From positions 1 to 47,157 of the forward strand of contig JAHKAM010000023.1 in the NCBI GenBank assembly GCA_018826515.1: a stretch of DNA of 47,157 nt, read 5' to 3'. Position 1 is the stretch's first letter. Each line of letters starts with the position of its first letter. Origin of the DNA: Alphaproteobacteria bacterium (lineage in GTDB: Bacteria > Pseudomonadota > Alphaproteobacteria > Caulobacterales > Caulobacteraceae). Position numbers and translations under genes: made by a program. Below the pieces are notes generated by a model. It was not told the DNA's origin. It made no database searches and saw only the letters and a program-made list of their open reading frames with translations. This document shows, in pieces, positions 34,562-42,503 of the stretch.

Positions 34562-35461
34562 ATGAACAAGCCGACCGAAGCCGACCTGAACGCCCTCGAC
34601 ATCACGCCCGCCGAGGCCGCGGAGATGAACGCCATCTCTCACCCCCTGCTGACCACCCCGGCCCCGGACGCCAATGACGACCTGGTGCAGATCAACGCCA
34701 CCGCCGACGGCGTGGTCTTCGTCACCATCAACCGGCCGGACCGGCGCAACGCCTTCGACGCCCCGACCATCGCCGCCCTCTATGAGGCCTTCGAGACCCT
34801 GCAGGGCGCCGACCATGTCCGGGTGGTCTTCATCCGTGGCGCGGGCGGGACCTTCAGCGCCGGCGCCGACCTGGCCTGGATGGCCGACGCCGTCCGCTGG
34901 TCCGAGAGCGACAACCGCGACGACGCCATGGGGCTGGCGAAGATGCTCAAGGCCCTGCACGACGTCCCGGCCCTGACCGTGGCCATCGTCGAGGGCGCGG
35001 CCATGGGCGGCGGGGCCGGCATCGTCGCCGCCTGCGACATGGCCGTGGCCGTCAAGGGCGCCAAATTCGCCTTCTCCGAGGTCAAGCTGGGCCTGATTCC
35101 CGCGACCATCGCCCCCTATGTGGTCGAGGCCGTCGGCGCCCGCACCGCCCGGGCCCTGTTCATGACCGCCGAACTGTTCGACGCCGGGGCGGCGAAGGAA
35201 TTCGGACTCATCAGCCAGGTGCTCGAAAGCGCCGACCAGATCGACGGCTTCATCGCGGCCCTCTCCACCGACATGAAGGCCTGCGCGCCCCGGGCCGTCG
35301 GCGAGACCAAGCGACTCGTCAACCACGTCGCCGGTCACGGCATCGACCACGCCCTGATGGAAGAGACCGCCAAACGCATCGCCCGCGCCCGCGTCTCGGC
35401 CGAGGGCCAGGAGGGCGTCGCGGCCTTCCTCGAGAAGCGCAAGCCGCGCTGGGCGGAATAA
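34562..35461 (+). CDS. liuC: Enoyl-CoA hydratase, probable methylglutaconyl-CoA hydratase
   Basis: 299 aa from the ATG at 34562. The crotonase fold carries an N-terminal extension of about 40 residues. VFVTINRPDRRNAFD opens the fold. The oxyanion-hole motifs are GGTFSAGADLAWM and EGAAMGGGAGIVAACD. The catalytic Glu region is FSEVKLGLIPATIAPYVVEA. Between the two carboxylase subunit genes, the best role is hydration of 3-methylglutaconyl-CoA, the next step after the carboxylase. Family members overlap in substrate, so the exact activity is inferred from context. Confidence 0.85.
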   Translation: MNKPTEADLNALDITPAEAAEMNAISHPLLTTPAPDANDDLVQINATADGVVFVTINRPDRRNAFDAPTIAALYEAFETLQGADHVRVVFIRGAGGTFSAGADLAWMADAVRWSESDNRDDAMGLAKMLKALHDVPALTVAIVEGAAMGGGAGIVAACDMAVAVKGAKFAFSEVKLGLIPATIAPYVVEAVGARTARALFMTAELFDAGAAKEFGLISQVLESADQIDGFIAALSTDMKACAPRAVGETKRLVNHVAGHGIDHALMEETAKRIARARVSAEGQEGVAAFLEKRKPRWAE

Positions 35462-35466
35462 AGAAG

Positions 35467-35590
35467 CGGCTGGTGGCTGGCGGCTGGTGGCTGGCGGCTG
35501 GTGACCGCGCATCCTGTCCGCGGAAGGGCGACGCCGTCATCACGGACCCGCCGACGCCGGCCAGCCACTAGCCACTAATCACTAGCCACT
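35467..35590. repeat. Heptamer inverted-repeat element, copy B (diverged left arm)
   Basis: The right arm 35563-35590 is four 7-mers (AGCCACT, AGCCACT, AATCACT, AGCCACT). The left arm, about 35467-35505, has the same 7-base period but with A to G changes (TGGTGGC and TGGCGGC alternating, ending TGGTGAC). The core is GC-rich. It fills most of the gap between the hydratase and the carboxylase alpha subunit. Confidence 0.75.
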
Positions 35591-35618
35591 CCTCCCCGCT
35601 CGCCTCTACAACCGACCC

Positions 35619-37529
35619 ATGTTCACCTCTGTCCTGGTCGCCAATCGCGGCGAGATCGCCTGTCGCGTGTTCCGCACCGCCCGTCGCATGGGCATCCGGA
35701 CCATCGCCGTCTATTCCGAAGCCGATGCTAGGGCCCTGCACGTCCGCGAGGCCGACGAGGCCGTCCTGATCGGCCCCGCTCCGGCGCGCGAATCCTATCT
35801 CGACGCCGCGAAAGTCCTCGCCGCCGCGAAAGCCACCGGCGCCGAGGCCATCCACCCCGGCTACGGCTTCCTCAGTGAGAACGCCGACTTCGCCGAGGCC
35901 GTCATGGCCGCCGGCCTCGTCTGGATCGGTCCGCCGCCCGCCGCCATCCGCGCCATGGGGCTGAAGGACGCCGCCAAGACCCTGATGATCGAGGCCGGGG
36001 TGCCGGTCACGCCCGGCTATCTCGGCGAGGACCAGTCGCCGGAACGCCTGCAAAAGGAAGCCGACGCCATCGGCTATCCGGTGCTGATCAAGGCCGTCGC
36101 CGGCGGCGGCGGCAAGGGCATGAAGAAGGTCGAACGCGCGGAGGACTTCGCCGACGGCCTCGCCTCGGCCCGGCGCGAGGGCCAGGCCTCGTTCGGCGAT
36201 CCGCGCGTCCTGATCGAGAAATACATCACCCGCCCGCGCCACATCGAGGTGCAGGTGTTCGGCGACAGCCACGGGACTGTCGTCCACCTCCATGAACGCG
36301 ACTGTTCCCTTCAGCGCCGCCACCAGAAGGTGATCGAGGAGGCCCCGGCCCCCGGCATGGACGCCGCCACGCGCCAGGCCGTCACCGACGCCGCCGTCCG
36401 CGCGGCGAAAGCCGTGAACTACGAGGGCGCCGGCACCATCGAATTCATCGCCGACGCCTCGGACGGGCTCAAGGCCGACCGCATCTGGTTCATGGAGATG
36501 AACACCCGGCTGCAGGTCGAACACCCGGTCACCGAGGCCGTCACCGGCGTCGATCTGGTCGAATGGCAGTTCCGCGTCGCCGCCGGCGAGCCCATCCCGC
36601 TGGAACAGGCCGACATCCCGCTGAACGGCTGGGCCATGGAGGCCCGCCTCTACGCCGAGGACCCCGCCAACGGCTTCCTGCCCAGCATCGGCAGGCTGGA
36701 TCATTTCGTCATGCCCGAGGGCGTCCGGGTGGACACCGGCGTCGAGGAAGGCGGCGAGGTCAGCCAGTTCTACGATCCCATGATCGCCAAGCTGATCGTT
36801 CACGCGGACACGCGGGAAGAGGCGGCCGGCGCACTCGCCATCGCGGCCAGCGACGTGGAAGTCTGGCCTGTGCGGACCAATGCCGGCTTCCTTGTCCGCT
36901 GCCTGGAACATCCGCGCTTCATCGCCGGCGACGTGGATACCGGGTTCATCGGGACCGAGGAGGCTGACCTCGCCGCCCTGCCCCTGTCGGACATGGGGAT
37001 TGAGGACGCCGCCAATCGCCTGCGGCAGAGCGCCTCGACGGCGCGCGAGAGCGATCGAGGCTCGCCGTGGGACAGCGTCTCCGGCGCGGTCGGTTTCCGG
37101 GCCAACGCCCCGGCGCGCATGACGCAATCGGTCGTCGTGGATGGCGCGTCCTGCGATGCCTCACTGCTTGACGAATATGATCACGCGATGACGCGCCTTC
37201 TCAGCCTCTCGCCCGGCCGGGTGGTCGCCTTTGAGAACGGCTCGGCCTTCGATGTCCGCAGCTTCGCCGGGGCCGGTTCGGGTTCCGGCGGTCCCGCCTC
37301 CGACGGCGCCCTGCGCGCGCCCATGCCCGGCAAGATCGTCGCGACCCCCGCCAAGCCCGGCGACGCGGTCACGAAAGGTCAGTCCCTGATCGTGCTTGAA
37401 GCCATGAAGATGGAACACGCCCTCGTCGCCCCGTTCGACGGGGTGGTGGAAACCATCGGCGCCGCCGTCGGCGATCAGGTCGCGGCCGATACGGTGCTGG
37501 CCACGGTCACGGCCGCGGACGCGGGGTGA
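35619..37529 (+). CDS. liuD: Methylcrotonyl-CoA carboxylase, biotin (alpha) subunit
   Basis: 636 aa. ATP-dependent carboxylation of biotin, then delivery to the beta subunit. Biotin carboxylase domain: VLVANRGEIACRVFRTARRM, then GYGFLSENADFAEAV, the ATP-grasp loop AVAGGGGKGMKKV, and WFMEMNTRLQVEHPVTEAVT. A BT-like linker follows, then the biotinyl domain with the modified Lys in EAMKMEHALVAPFDG (about residue 597). Length and order match MCC/PCC alpha subunits. Together with the beta subunit and the hydratase this forms the leucine pathway block; the other liu genes are not in the window. Confidence 0.92.
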   Translation: MFTSVLVANRGEIACRVFRTARRMGIRTIAVYSEADARALHVREADEAVLIGPAPARESYLDAAKVLAAAKATGAEAIHPGYGFLSENADFAEAVMAAGLVWIGPPPAAIRAMGLKDAAKTLMIEAGVPVTPGYLGEDQSPERLQKEADAIGYPVLIKAVAGGGGKGMKKVERAEDFADGLASARREGQASFGDPRVLIEKYITRPRHIEVQVFGDSHGTVVHLHERDCSLQRRHQKVIEEAPAPGMDAATRQAVTDAAVRAAKAVNYEGAGTIEFIADASDGLKADRIWFMEMNTRLQVEHPVTEAVTGVDLVEWQFRVAAGEPIPLEQADIPLNGWAMEARLYAEDPANGFLPSIGRLDHFVMPEGVRVDTGVEEGGEVSQFYDPMIAKLIVHADTREEAAGALAIAASDVEVWPVRTNAGFLVRCLEHPRFIAGDVDTGFIGTEEADLAALPLSDMGIEDAANRLRQSASTARESDRGSPWDSVSGAVGFRANAPARMTQSVVVDGASCDASLLDEYDHAMTRLLSLSPGRVVAFENGSAFDVRSFAGAGSGSGGPASDGALRAPMPGKIVATPAKPGDAVTKGQSLIVLEAMKMEHALVAPFDGVVETIGAAVGDQVAADTVLATVTAADAG

Positions 37530-37535
37530 GCAGGT

Positions 37536-37672
37536 GGTGATTAGTGATTAGTGATTAGTGATTGCAGCGCCACGGGTAGCGCACAGGCGGCGCTGTTCGT
37601 GCTCGTCCGCGGGTGGCAGCCCCACTAACCACTAACCACTAATCACTAATCACTAATCACTAATCACTAACC
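37536..37672. repeat. Heptamer inverted-repeat element, copy C
   Basis: Left arm 37536-37563: GGTGATT then three AGTGATT units, followed by GC. Right arm about 37620-37672: CCCCACT, two AACCACT, four AATCACT, then AACC. The core is about 55 bp. It begins a few bases after the carboxylase stop and ends inside the stop of the convergent monooxygenase-like gene, so it separates two convergent genes. Confidence 0.9.
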
Positions 37673-37966
37673 AACCCCCAGCCCCACCCCGCCCACCGGC
37701 GTCGTCACCCGGGCGTCCTCGAAGGTGGCGATCAGGGGCATGCCCTTGCGGATCGCCTCGCGCACCTCGGGAACCTGCAAGGACGCCCGGTGCGCCGCCT
37801 CGTCGGTCCAGACCTCGGTGACCCAGATGGCGTCCGCGTCGGCCGGGTCGTGGGCGACCACATAGCTGAGACAGCCGGGCAACCGGCCGAGGCCCTCCAC
37901 CAGGATCGCCGTCAGGGCGTCGCGCTGGCCCGGCGTGGCGGTCATCTTGCCGATCAGTCCGTACAT
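37667..37966 (-). CDS. Antibiotic-biosynthesis-monooxygenase-fold protein
   Basis: 99 aa from the ATG at 37966. Small ferredoxin-like ABM domain: MYGLIGKMTATPGQRDALTA, LSYVVAHDPADADAIWVTEV and WTDEAAHRASLQVPEVREAI. Proteins of this type are quinol monooxygenases or unknown small oxygenases. The last codons and the TAG stop fall within the heptamer repeats of element C. The upstream ATG in MDWCAM is a weaker start. Confidence 0.8.
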   Translation of the reverse strand: MYGLIGKMTATPGQRDALTAILVEGLGRLPGCLSYVVAHDPADADAIWVTEVWTDEAAHRASLQVPEVREAIRKGMPLIATFEDARVTTPVGGVGLGVG

Positions 37967-38086
37967 GGCGCACCAATCCATACCCGCCCTCGCGGCGGGA
38001 GCGAAGGCGACCCGCGACGTTCGGGTCGCATCAACTCCATACGCCTCCCCTTCGCCCCTGTCTCGCCGCCGTCGGCGCGGGCGAGG

Positions 38087-38278
38087 TCAGGGGCGCCGAC
38101 GGGTGCGAAAGCCCAGCAGGCTGTACAGCGGGCAGGTTCCGAACAGGCCGGTCAGCAGCGGCACGACGCCGACCCAGCCCCAGGGCGTCTGCGGCCCCAC
38201 GAAGACGATGGCGATCAGGCCGAGACCCACGATAACCCGCAGAATTCGGTCGAGTCCGCCGACATTGGCCTTGAACAT
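38087..38278 (-). CDS. DUF2892 (YgaP-like) membrane protein
   Basis: 63 aa from the ATG at 38278 with GGGAGA six bases upstream. Two membrane helices (ILRVIVGLGLIAIVFVG and GVVPLLTGLFGTCPLYSLLG) flank a short WGW turn. The sequence FKANVGGLDRILRVIVG with the CPLYSLLG end is typical of DUF2892. The family is often next to sulfur-transfer genes, but none is seen here. Confidence 0.85.
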   Translation of the reverse strand: MFKANVGGLDRILRVIVGLGLIAIVFVGPQTPWGWVGVVPLLTGLFGTCPLYSLLGFRTRRRP

Positions 38279-38394
38279 GATGTATCTCCCGGCTTGAGGT
38301 CGTCGATGGTCGACGGTTCCGGCATGCGGCGCCTTGTCCGAGAACAATTCCTGCGCCCGCCGCAGGACAGGGCCGATACGGGAAAGAGGATCGA

Positions 38395-38793
38395 TTGCCG
38401 CTCCACATGATCAAGCTCTGCGTCGGGGTCGCCAAGGTCGAGACGCTGGAGCGGCGCGCCGCGAAAGGCGAATGGCTGACTGTCCAGACCCGGATGACGC
38501 CCAAACGGACGGCCGAACTCGAGGACGGCGGCTCCCTGTTCTGGGTGATGAAGGGGTCGGTGACCTGCCGCATGCCCATCCTCGACGTCTCGACCAGGGG
38601 CGAGGGCAAGGCCTCAATGTGCCACATCAAATTGTCGCCCGAGGTCGTCCGCACCGCCCCCCAGGCCCGCCGCCCCTTCCAGGGCTGGCGCTATCTCGAG
38701 CCGAAGGACGCCCCCATGGACCTGTCGTCTCTCGACGCTGGCGAGGTGCCGGAGGATCTGGCGAAGCGGCTCAGGGAGATGGGGGCCTGGTAG
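38395..38793 (+). CDS. DUF1489 family protein
   Basis: 132 aa from a TTG at 38395 (PLHMIKLCVGVAKVETL); the ATG at 38407 is the alternative. It matches the DUF1489 pattern: HMIKLCVGV, a middle segment TRMTPKRTAELEDGGSLFWV, then RRPFQGWRYLEPKDAPMDLS. The family is largely restricted to alphaproteobacteria and its function is unknown. The heptamer element D begins directly after its stop codon. Confidence 0.85.
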   Translation: MPLHMIKLCVGVAKVETLERRAAKGEWLTVQTRMTPKRTAELEDGGSLFWVMKGSVTCRMPILDVSTRGEGKASMCHIKLSPEVVRTAPQARRPFQGWRYLEPKDAPMDLSSLDAGEVPEDLAKRLREMGAW

Positions 38794-38794
38794 G

Positions 38795-38908
38795 AGTGAT
38801 TAGTGGTTAGTGATTAGTGGATGGCCGCCGCCTGGGGGGTGGCGCGGACAGCGCCGCCCTTCCGCCGGCAGCGACGCTGCAACCACTAATCACTAACCAC
38901 TAATCACT
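38795..38908. repeat. Heptamer inverted-repeat element, copy D (near perfect)
   Basis: 38795-38820 (AGTGATT, AGTGGTT, AGTGATT, AGTGG) is the exact reverse complement of 38883-38908, a perfect 26-bp stem around a 62-bp GC-rich core. The left arm starts one base after the DUF1489 stop codon, and the right arm ends about 28 bp before the patatin start. It is the best preserved copy. Confidence 0.95.
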
Positions 38909-38935
38909 CCCTCCGACTCCCGCTAACCTCCCCCC

Positions 38936-40786
38936 ATGCCCGCCCCCCGCTCCGACCGGCTGGAAGACGCCCTGCACCGCATCTTCGAGGGCGGAAAGAC
39001 CACGCGCGCCAGCTGGTTCGCCCTGACCGGGGGTGAGACGCTGTTCGCCGAGGACGACGCCGCCGACACCCTGTATCTGCTGCGCAGCGGCCGTCTGGGC
39101 GTGTTCCGCCGCGATCACAGCGCCGAACGTCCGCCCCAGTTCGTCGGCGTCATCCGGCCCGGCGAGCCCGCCGGCGAGATGGCCATGCTCGCCGGGACCC
39201 AGCACACCGCCGACGTCGTCGCCCTGCGCGACAGCGAGATTCTGGCCCTGCCCCGCGACGCCTTCTTCGAGGCGGCCCGCACCGTGCCGGATCTGATGGT
39301 CGAGCTGTCGCGGCTGATGATCCAGCGCGCCCGCGACCGCAGATCGGGCGGCAGCGAGCCCAGCGTCTTCGGCTTCATCTCCGCCCGTCCGCGTCCGATC
39401 CGCGCCTTCGTCGAGCGCATCGCGGCGGCCATCGAGGCCGACGGCTTCACCTGCCAGGTCATCGACCACTCGGCCCTCTCCTCCGCCGCCGACTGGTTCA
39501 GCCGCGTGGAGGACACCCACGATTTCGTCCTCTATGTCGCCGAGATGGACGAGCCCGCCTGGGCCGCCCTGTGCGCGCGGCAGGTGGATCGGGTGTTCGT
39601 GGTCGGCGCCGGGCTGATGGCCCCGCCCAACCGGCCCATGCCCCATGCCGGCGTGCTCGACGCCCAGCGCCGCACCGACCTGATCCTGCTGCGCGACCCC
39701 CGCATGACCCGGCCGGCCAACACCGCCGTCTGGCTGGACGCGATCCAGCCCGGCCGCTGGTTCCAGGCCGTCGAGGGCGACCAGGCGGACGCCGAGCGGA
39801 TCGCGCGGGTGGTCACGGGCACGGCCGTCGGTGTGGTCATGTCGGGCGGCGGCGCGCGCGCCTATTCCCACATCGGCGCCCTCAGGGCCCTGCACGAGGC
39901 GAAGGTGCCGATCGATTTCGTCGGCGGTTCGTCCATGGGGGCGGTGATCGCCGCCGGGCCGGCCATGGGCTGGTCGCAGGAGGAACTCGAGGCCCGGATC
40001 CACAAGGCCTTCGTCGAGAGCGACCCCCTGTCCGACATCACCTTCCCCATGCTGGCCATGACCCGGGCGAAGAAGGTCGATCGCCTGTTGCTGGACGCCT
40101 ATGGCGAGACCGATCTGGCCGACCTGGTCCGGCCCTTCTTCGCCGTCTCGACCAATCTGACCAGCGGCAAGATCGAGGTCCACCGGCGCGGTCTGATGCG
40201 GCGGGCGATGCGCGCCTCCATCGCCATCCCGGGCATCCTGCCGCCCATCGTCATCGACGGCCAGGTGCTGGTCGACGGCGCGGTGCTGAAGAACCTGCCG
40301 ACCGAGGTCATGCGCCAGATGCATTCGGGCCCGATCATCGGCGTCGACATGTCCGAGACCCGCGGCGTCGATCCCGACCTGATCGAGCACCCGCCGTCGA
40401 TCTGGCGGCTGATCGTCACCGGGGCCTGGCGGCGCGGCCCGCCCATCGTCTCCATCCTGATGCGCTCGGCCACCCTGACCACGGACGCCGACATCGAAAG
40501 CTCGCGCGCCGCCTCGGATGTGCTGATCCAGCCGACGCCCGACGGACTGGATATTCGCGACTGGAAGGGTTTCGACGCCGGGGTCGCCGCCGGCTATCTG
40601 GCCGCCACGCAGACGCTGGCCGCGCTGGACGGACCCGTCACCGGCCTGCGGCGCCGGCGCTCGGTCAGCGACGTCGAGCTGTCAGGAACAGACGCGGGAA
40701 CGGCAAAAGGGTCACGCCGTCCAGACGTGGCGGAAAGGCTTCGCGAAGCCGCGCGCCAAGGGCGGAAAGAAACGCCGCCCGCATAG
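38936..40786 (+). CDS. Cyclic-nucleotide-binding/patatin-like phospholipase
   Basis: 616 aa, NTE-like layout. Residues about 15-130 are a cNMP-binding-like domain (GGETLFAEDDAADTLYLLRS, GEPAGEMAMLAG). A middle linker of about 160 residues follows. From about residue 300 lies a patatin domain: oxyanion loop SGGGARAYSHIGALRAL (about 303), Ser332 in GGSSMGAV, and Asp447 in the DGA motif. It is a likely lysophospholipase or esterase at the membrane. The last 122 bp of its reading frame overlap the 3' end of the opposite-strand methyltransferase gene. Confidence 0.92.
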   Translation: MPAPRSDRLEDALHRIFEGGKTTRASWFALTGGETLFAEDDAADTLYLLRSGRLGVFRRDHSAERPPQFVGVIRPGEPAGEMAMLAGTQHTADVVALRDSEILALPRDAFFEAARTVPDLMVELSRLMIQRARDRRSGGSEPSVFGFISARPRPIRAFVERIAAAIEADGFTCQVIDHSALSSAADWFSRVEDTHDFVLYVAEMDEPAWAALCARQVDRVFVVGAGLMAPPNRPMPHAGVLDAQRRTDLILLRDPRMTRPANTAVWLDAIQPGRWFQAVEGDQADAERIARVVTGTAVGVVMSGGGARAYSHIGALRALHEAKVPIDFVGGSSMGAVIAAGPAMGWSQEELEARIHKAFVESDPLSDITFPMLAMTRAKKVDRLLLDAYGETDLADLVRPFFAVSTNLTSGKIEVHRRGLMRRAMRASIAIPGILPPIVIDGQVLVDGAVLKNLPTEVMRQMHSGPIIGVDMSETRGVDPDLIEHPPSIWRLIVTGAWRRGPPIVSILMRSATLTTDADIESSRAASDVLIQPTPDGLDIRDWKGFDAGVAAGYLAATQTLAALDGPVTGLRRRRSVSDVELSGTDAGTAKGSRRPDVAERLREAARQGRKETPPA

Positions 40787-41453
40787 CCGGATCATCCAGC
40801 GCCCCGAGAACGGGCCGCAGCGCCGTCCCCTTCATCCATTCCAGCACCGCATCAGCCCCGGTCAGGGCGTGCAGATAGGTGGTCGCCCAGATGTCGATCT
40901 CCTCACAGCATTCGGCTAGCACGTCAAAACAGGCCTCGGGCGTCAGAAGCGGCGCGATGGTCCCGACTTCCGACAGCGCGTCGGCCCATCGCCCCTCGGC
41001 GGCGACCGCCCGCATCAGGGTATGATGCCGGGTCTCGTGCGCCATCGGCATCTGGATCGCCATCACTCCGCCCGACGCCAGGCCCGCCGCCAGACGCCGG
41101 AACAGGGCCGGATGATCGGGCAGCCAGTGCAGGGAGGCGTTGGCCAGGATCAGGTCGGCCGGAACCTCGGGTCGCCAGTCGGCGATGTCGCCCTGCCGCC
41201 AGTCGATGTCGGCGGTCAGGGCCCGGGCCCGCGCCAGCATATCGACGCTGGAATCCAGCCCATGCACCACGGCGGCCGGATGCCGTCGTTTCAGCAGGGC
41301 CGCGTGCTGGCCGGCGCCGCAACCGAGATCCCAGATCTCTCGCGGGTCCAGATCGCCAGGCAGGCGCAGCAGCAGGTCGAGGGCAGCGCGATCCCGCTCG
41401 GCCTCGAAGCGGCTGTACTGTTGGGGGTCCCAGACGGGCGGCGCGTCGGTCAT
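40665..41453 (-). CDS. Class I methyltransferase, trans-aconitate-methyltransferase-like
   Basis: 262 aa from the ATG at 41453. SAM-binding motif I is IWDLGCGAGQHAALL, motif II VHGLDSSVDMLARARAL, and the later motif DLILANASLHWLPDHPALFR is characteristic of Tam (trans-aconitate 2-methyltransferase), as are WDPQQYSRFEAERDRAALDL and TPEACFDVLAECC. The substrate may therefore be trans-aconitate, which the enzyme detoxifies, but this is an inference from family likeness. The 3' end overlaps the convergent patatin gene. Confidence 0.82.
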   Translation of the reverse strand: MTDAPPVWDPQQYSRFEAERDRAALDLLLRLPGDLDPREIWDLGCGAGQHAALLKRRHPAAVVHGLDSSVDMLARARALTADIDWRQGDIADWRPEVPADLILANASLHWLPDHPALFRRLAAGLASGGVMAIQMPMAHETRHHTLMRAVAAEGRWADALSEVGTIAPLLTPEACFDVLAECCEEIDIWATTYLHALTGADAVLEWMKGTALRPVLGALDDPAMRAAFLSALGARLREAFPPRLDGVTLLPFPRLFLTARRR

Positions 41454-41482
41454 GCCGGGAAACGCCCCCTCGGGGTGGGAGA

Positions 41483-41559
41483 TGGTACCGCCTCTCAGGC
41501 TTGAACTGAGGACCTCCGGTTCCACAAACCGGCGCTCTAACCAACTGAGCTAAGGCGGC
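41483..41559 (-). tRNA. tRNA-His (anticodon GTG)
   Basis: 77 nt including encoded CCA. Acceptor GCCGCCT/AGGCGGT with G1-U72 wobble and A73; anticodon GTG in loop TTGTGGA. There is no encoded G-1/C73 pair. Alphaproteobacterial tRNA-His is known to lack G-1, so this supports the class assignment. It lies upstream of the methyltransferase on the same strand. Confidence 0.93.
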
Positions 41560-41637
41560 GCGATCAACGCGAGCGGCGTATCTACCGGGCTGCGCCCGCG
41601 CGATCAAGCGACCCGACGGGAATATTGCAGCGTCGGC

Positions 41638-42384
41638 TCAGCGCCAGCCCTTGCTGGCGATATACTGCTCGAGGGCGGCGATCCGGCTGGCGTCGGACGG
41701 GTGGGTCGAGGCGAACTCCGGCGCGCTCCCCTGACGCTGCGCCGCCATCAGCCGCCACAGCGCGACCGCCTCGGAAGGCTGGAAGCCGGCCCGCTGCAGA
41801 TAGTCCACGCCCAGCCGGTCCGCCTCCAGTTCGTGGTTGCGCGAGAACGGCAGCAGAACGCCAAACTGCGCGCCCAGCCCGCCGAGAGCCCCTGCGGCCT
41901 GGGCCTGGTCTCCCGCCAGACCCTGGCCGGCGCGAATGACGGTGCTGGTGATGGCGGTGGTCGAATAGCGCTCCGCGGCGTGTCTCGCGACGACATGGCC
42001 GACCTCATGCCCCAGCACGGCCGCCAGCTGGTCGTCATTGCGGACAAGCGACAGCAGGCCGGTGGTGACGCCGATCTTGCCCGAGGGCAGGACGAAGGCG
42101 TTGGGGCTGTCGCTGACGAACAGGGCGTACTCCCAGCGCCTGTCCGTCAGTCCGGCCGCCTGAACGATCCGGTCGCCCACGCGGCGGATCCGGGCGTTGC
42201 CGGCGGCGTCGGTCGAAACCCTCTGGCTGCGCAACGCCTCCGCCCAGGCCGCGTCGGACTGCTGCGAGAACGCGCTGTCGTCCACGATCAGCAGCTGGTT
42301 CCGGCCAAGGGTTTCGTTATAGGCGCACCCGCCCAGCAGCACGGCGGCGGCGAGAGGGGCGAGACTCAGCGGACGGATCATCAT
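41638..42384 (-). CDS. M48-family metalloprotease lipoprotein
   Basis: 248 aa from the ATG at 42384 with GGAGA upstream. Lipobox LLGGC near residue 19. The catalytic zinc motif is GHEVGHVVARHAAER (HExxH), with the third ligand in NHELEADRLGVDYL and the C-terminal substrate region FASTHPSDASRIAALE. Such proteases (LoiP/YcaL/BepA type) degrade misfolded outer-membrane proteins in the periplasm. It is transcribed downstream of exbBD-tonB, but a strong terminator separates them. Confidence 0.9.
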   Translation of the reverse strand: MMIRPLSLAPLAAAVLLGGCAYNETLGRNQLLIVDDSAFSQQSDAAWAEALRSQRVSTDAAGNARIRRVGDRIVQAAGLTDRRWEYALFVSDSPNAFVLPSGKIGVTTGLLSLVRNDDQLAAVLGHEVGHVVARHAAERYSTTAITSTVIRAGQGLAGDQAQAAGALGGLGAQFGVLLPFSRNHELEADRLGVDYLQRAGFQPSEAVALWRLMAAQRQGSAPEFASTHPSDASRIAALEQYIASKGWR

Positions 42385-42456
42385 CGGGGCATCTCCGGGA
42401 AAGGGTCGCGGTCTCAACGCGCGGAACGGCCGGAACGCTCCCGGCCCAAACGAAAA

Positions 42457-42482
42457 CGCCCCGGAGGCGGACCTCCGGGGCG
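42457..42482 (-). terminator. Rho-independent terminator of the exbB-exbD-tonB operon
   Basis: Perfect 11-bp stem CGCCCCGGAGG/CCTCCGGGGCG with a 4-nt loop, followed on the minus strand by TTTTCGTTT. It is about 20 bp after the tonB stop and before the M48 gene. Confidence 0.9.
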
Positions 42483-42503
42483 TCATCGACGGATGTTCCA
42501 ACC

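Noticed and set aside
37536..37672. Heptamer arrays as a CRISPR
   Set aside because: Units are 7 nt, contiguous, without spacers, and arranged as facing arms; no cas genes are present.
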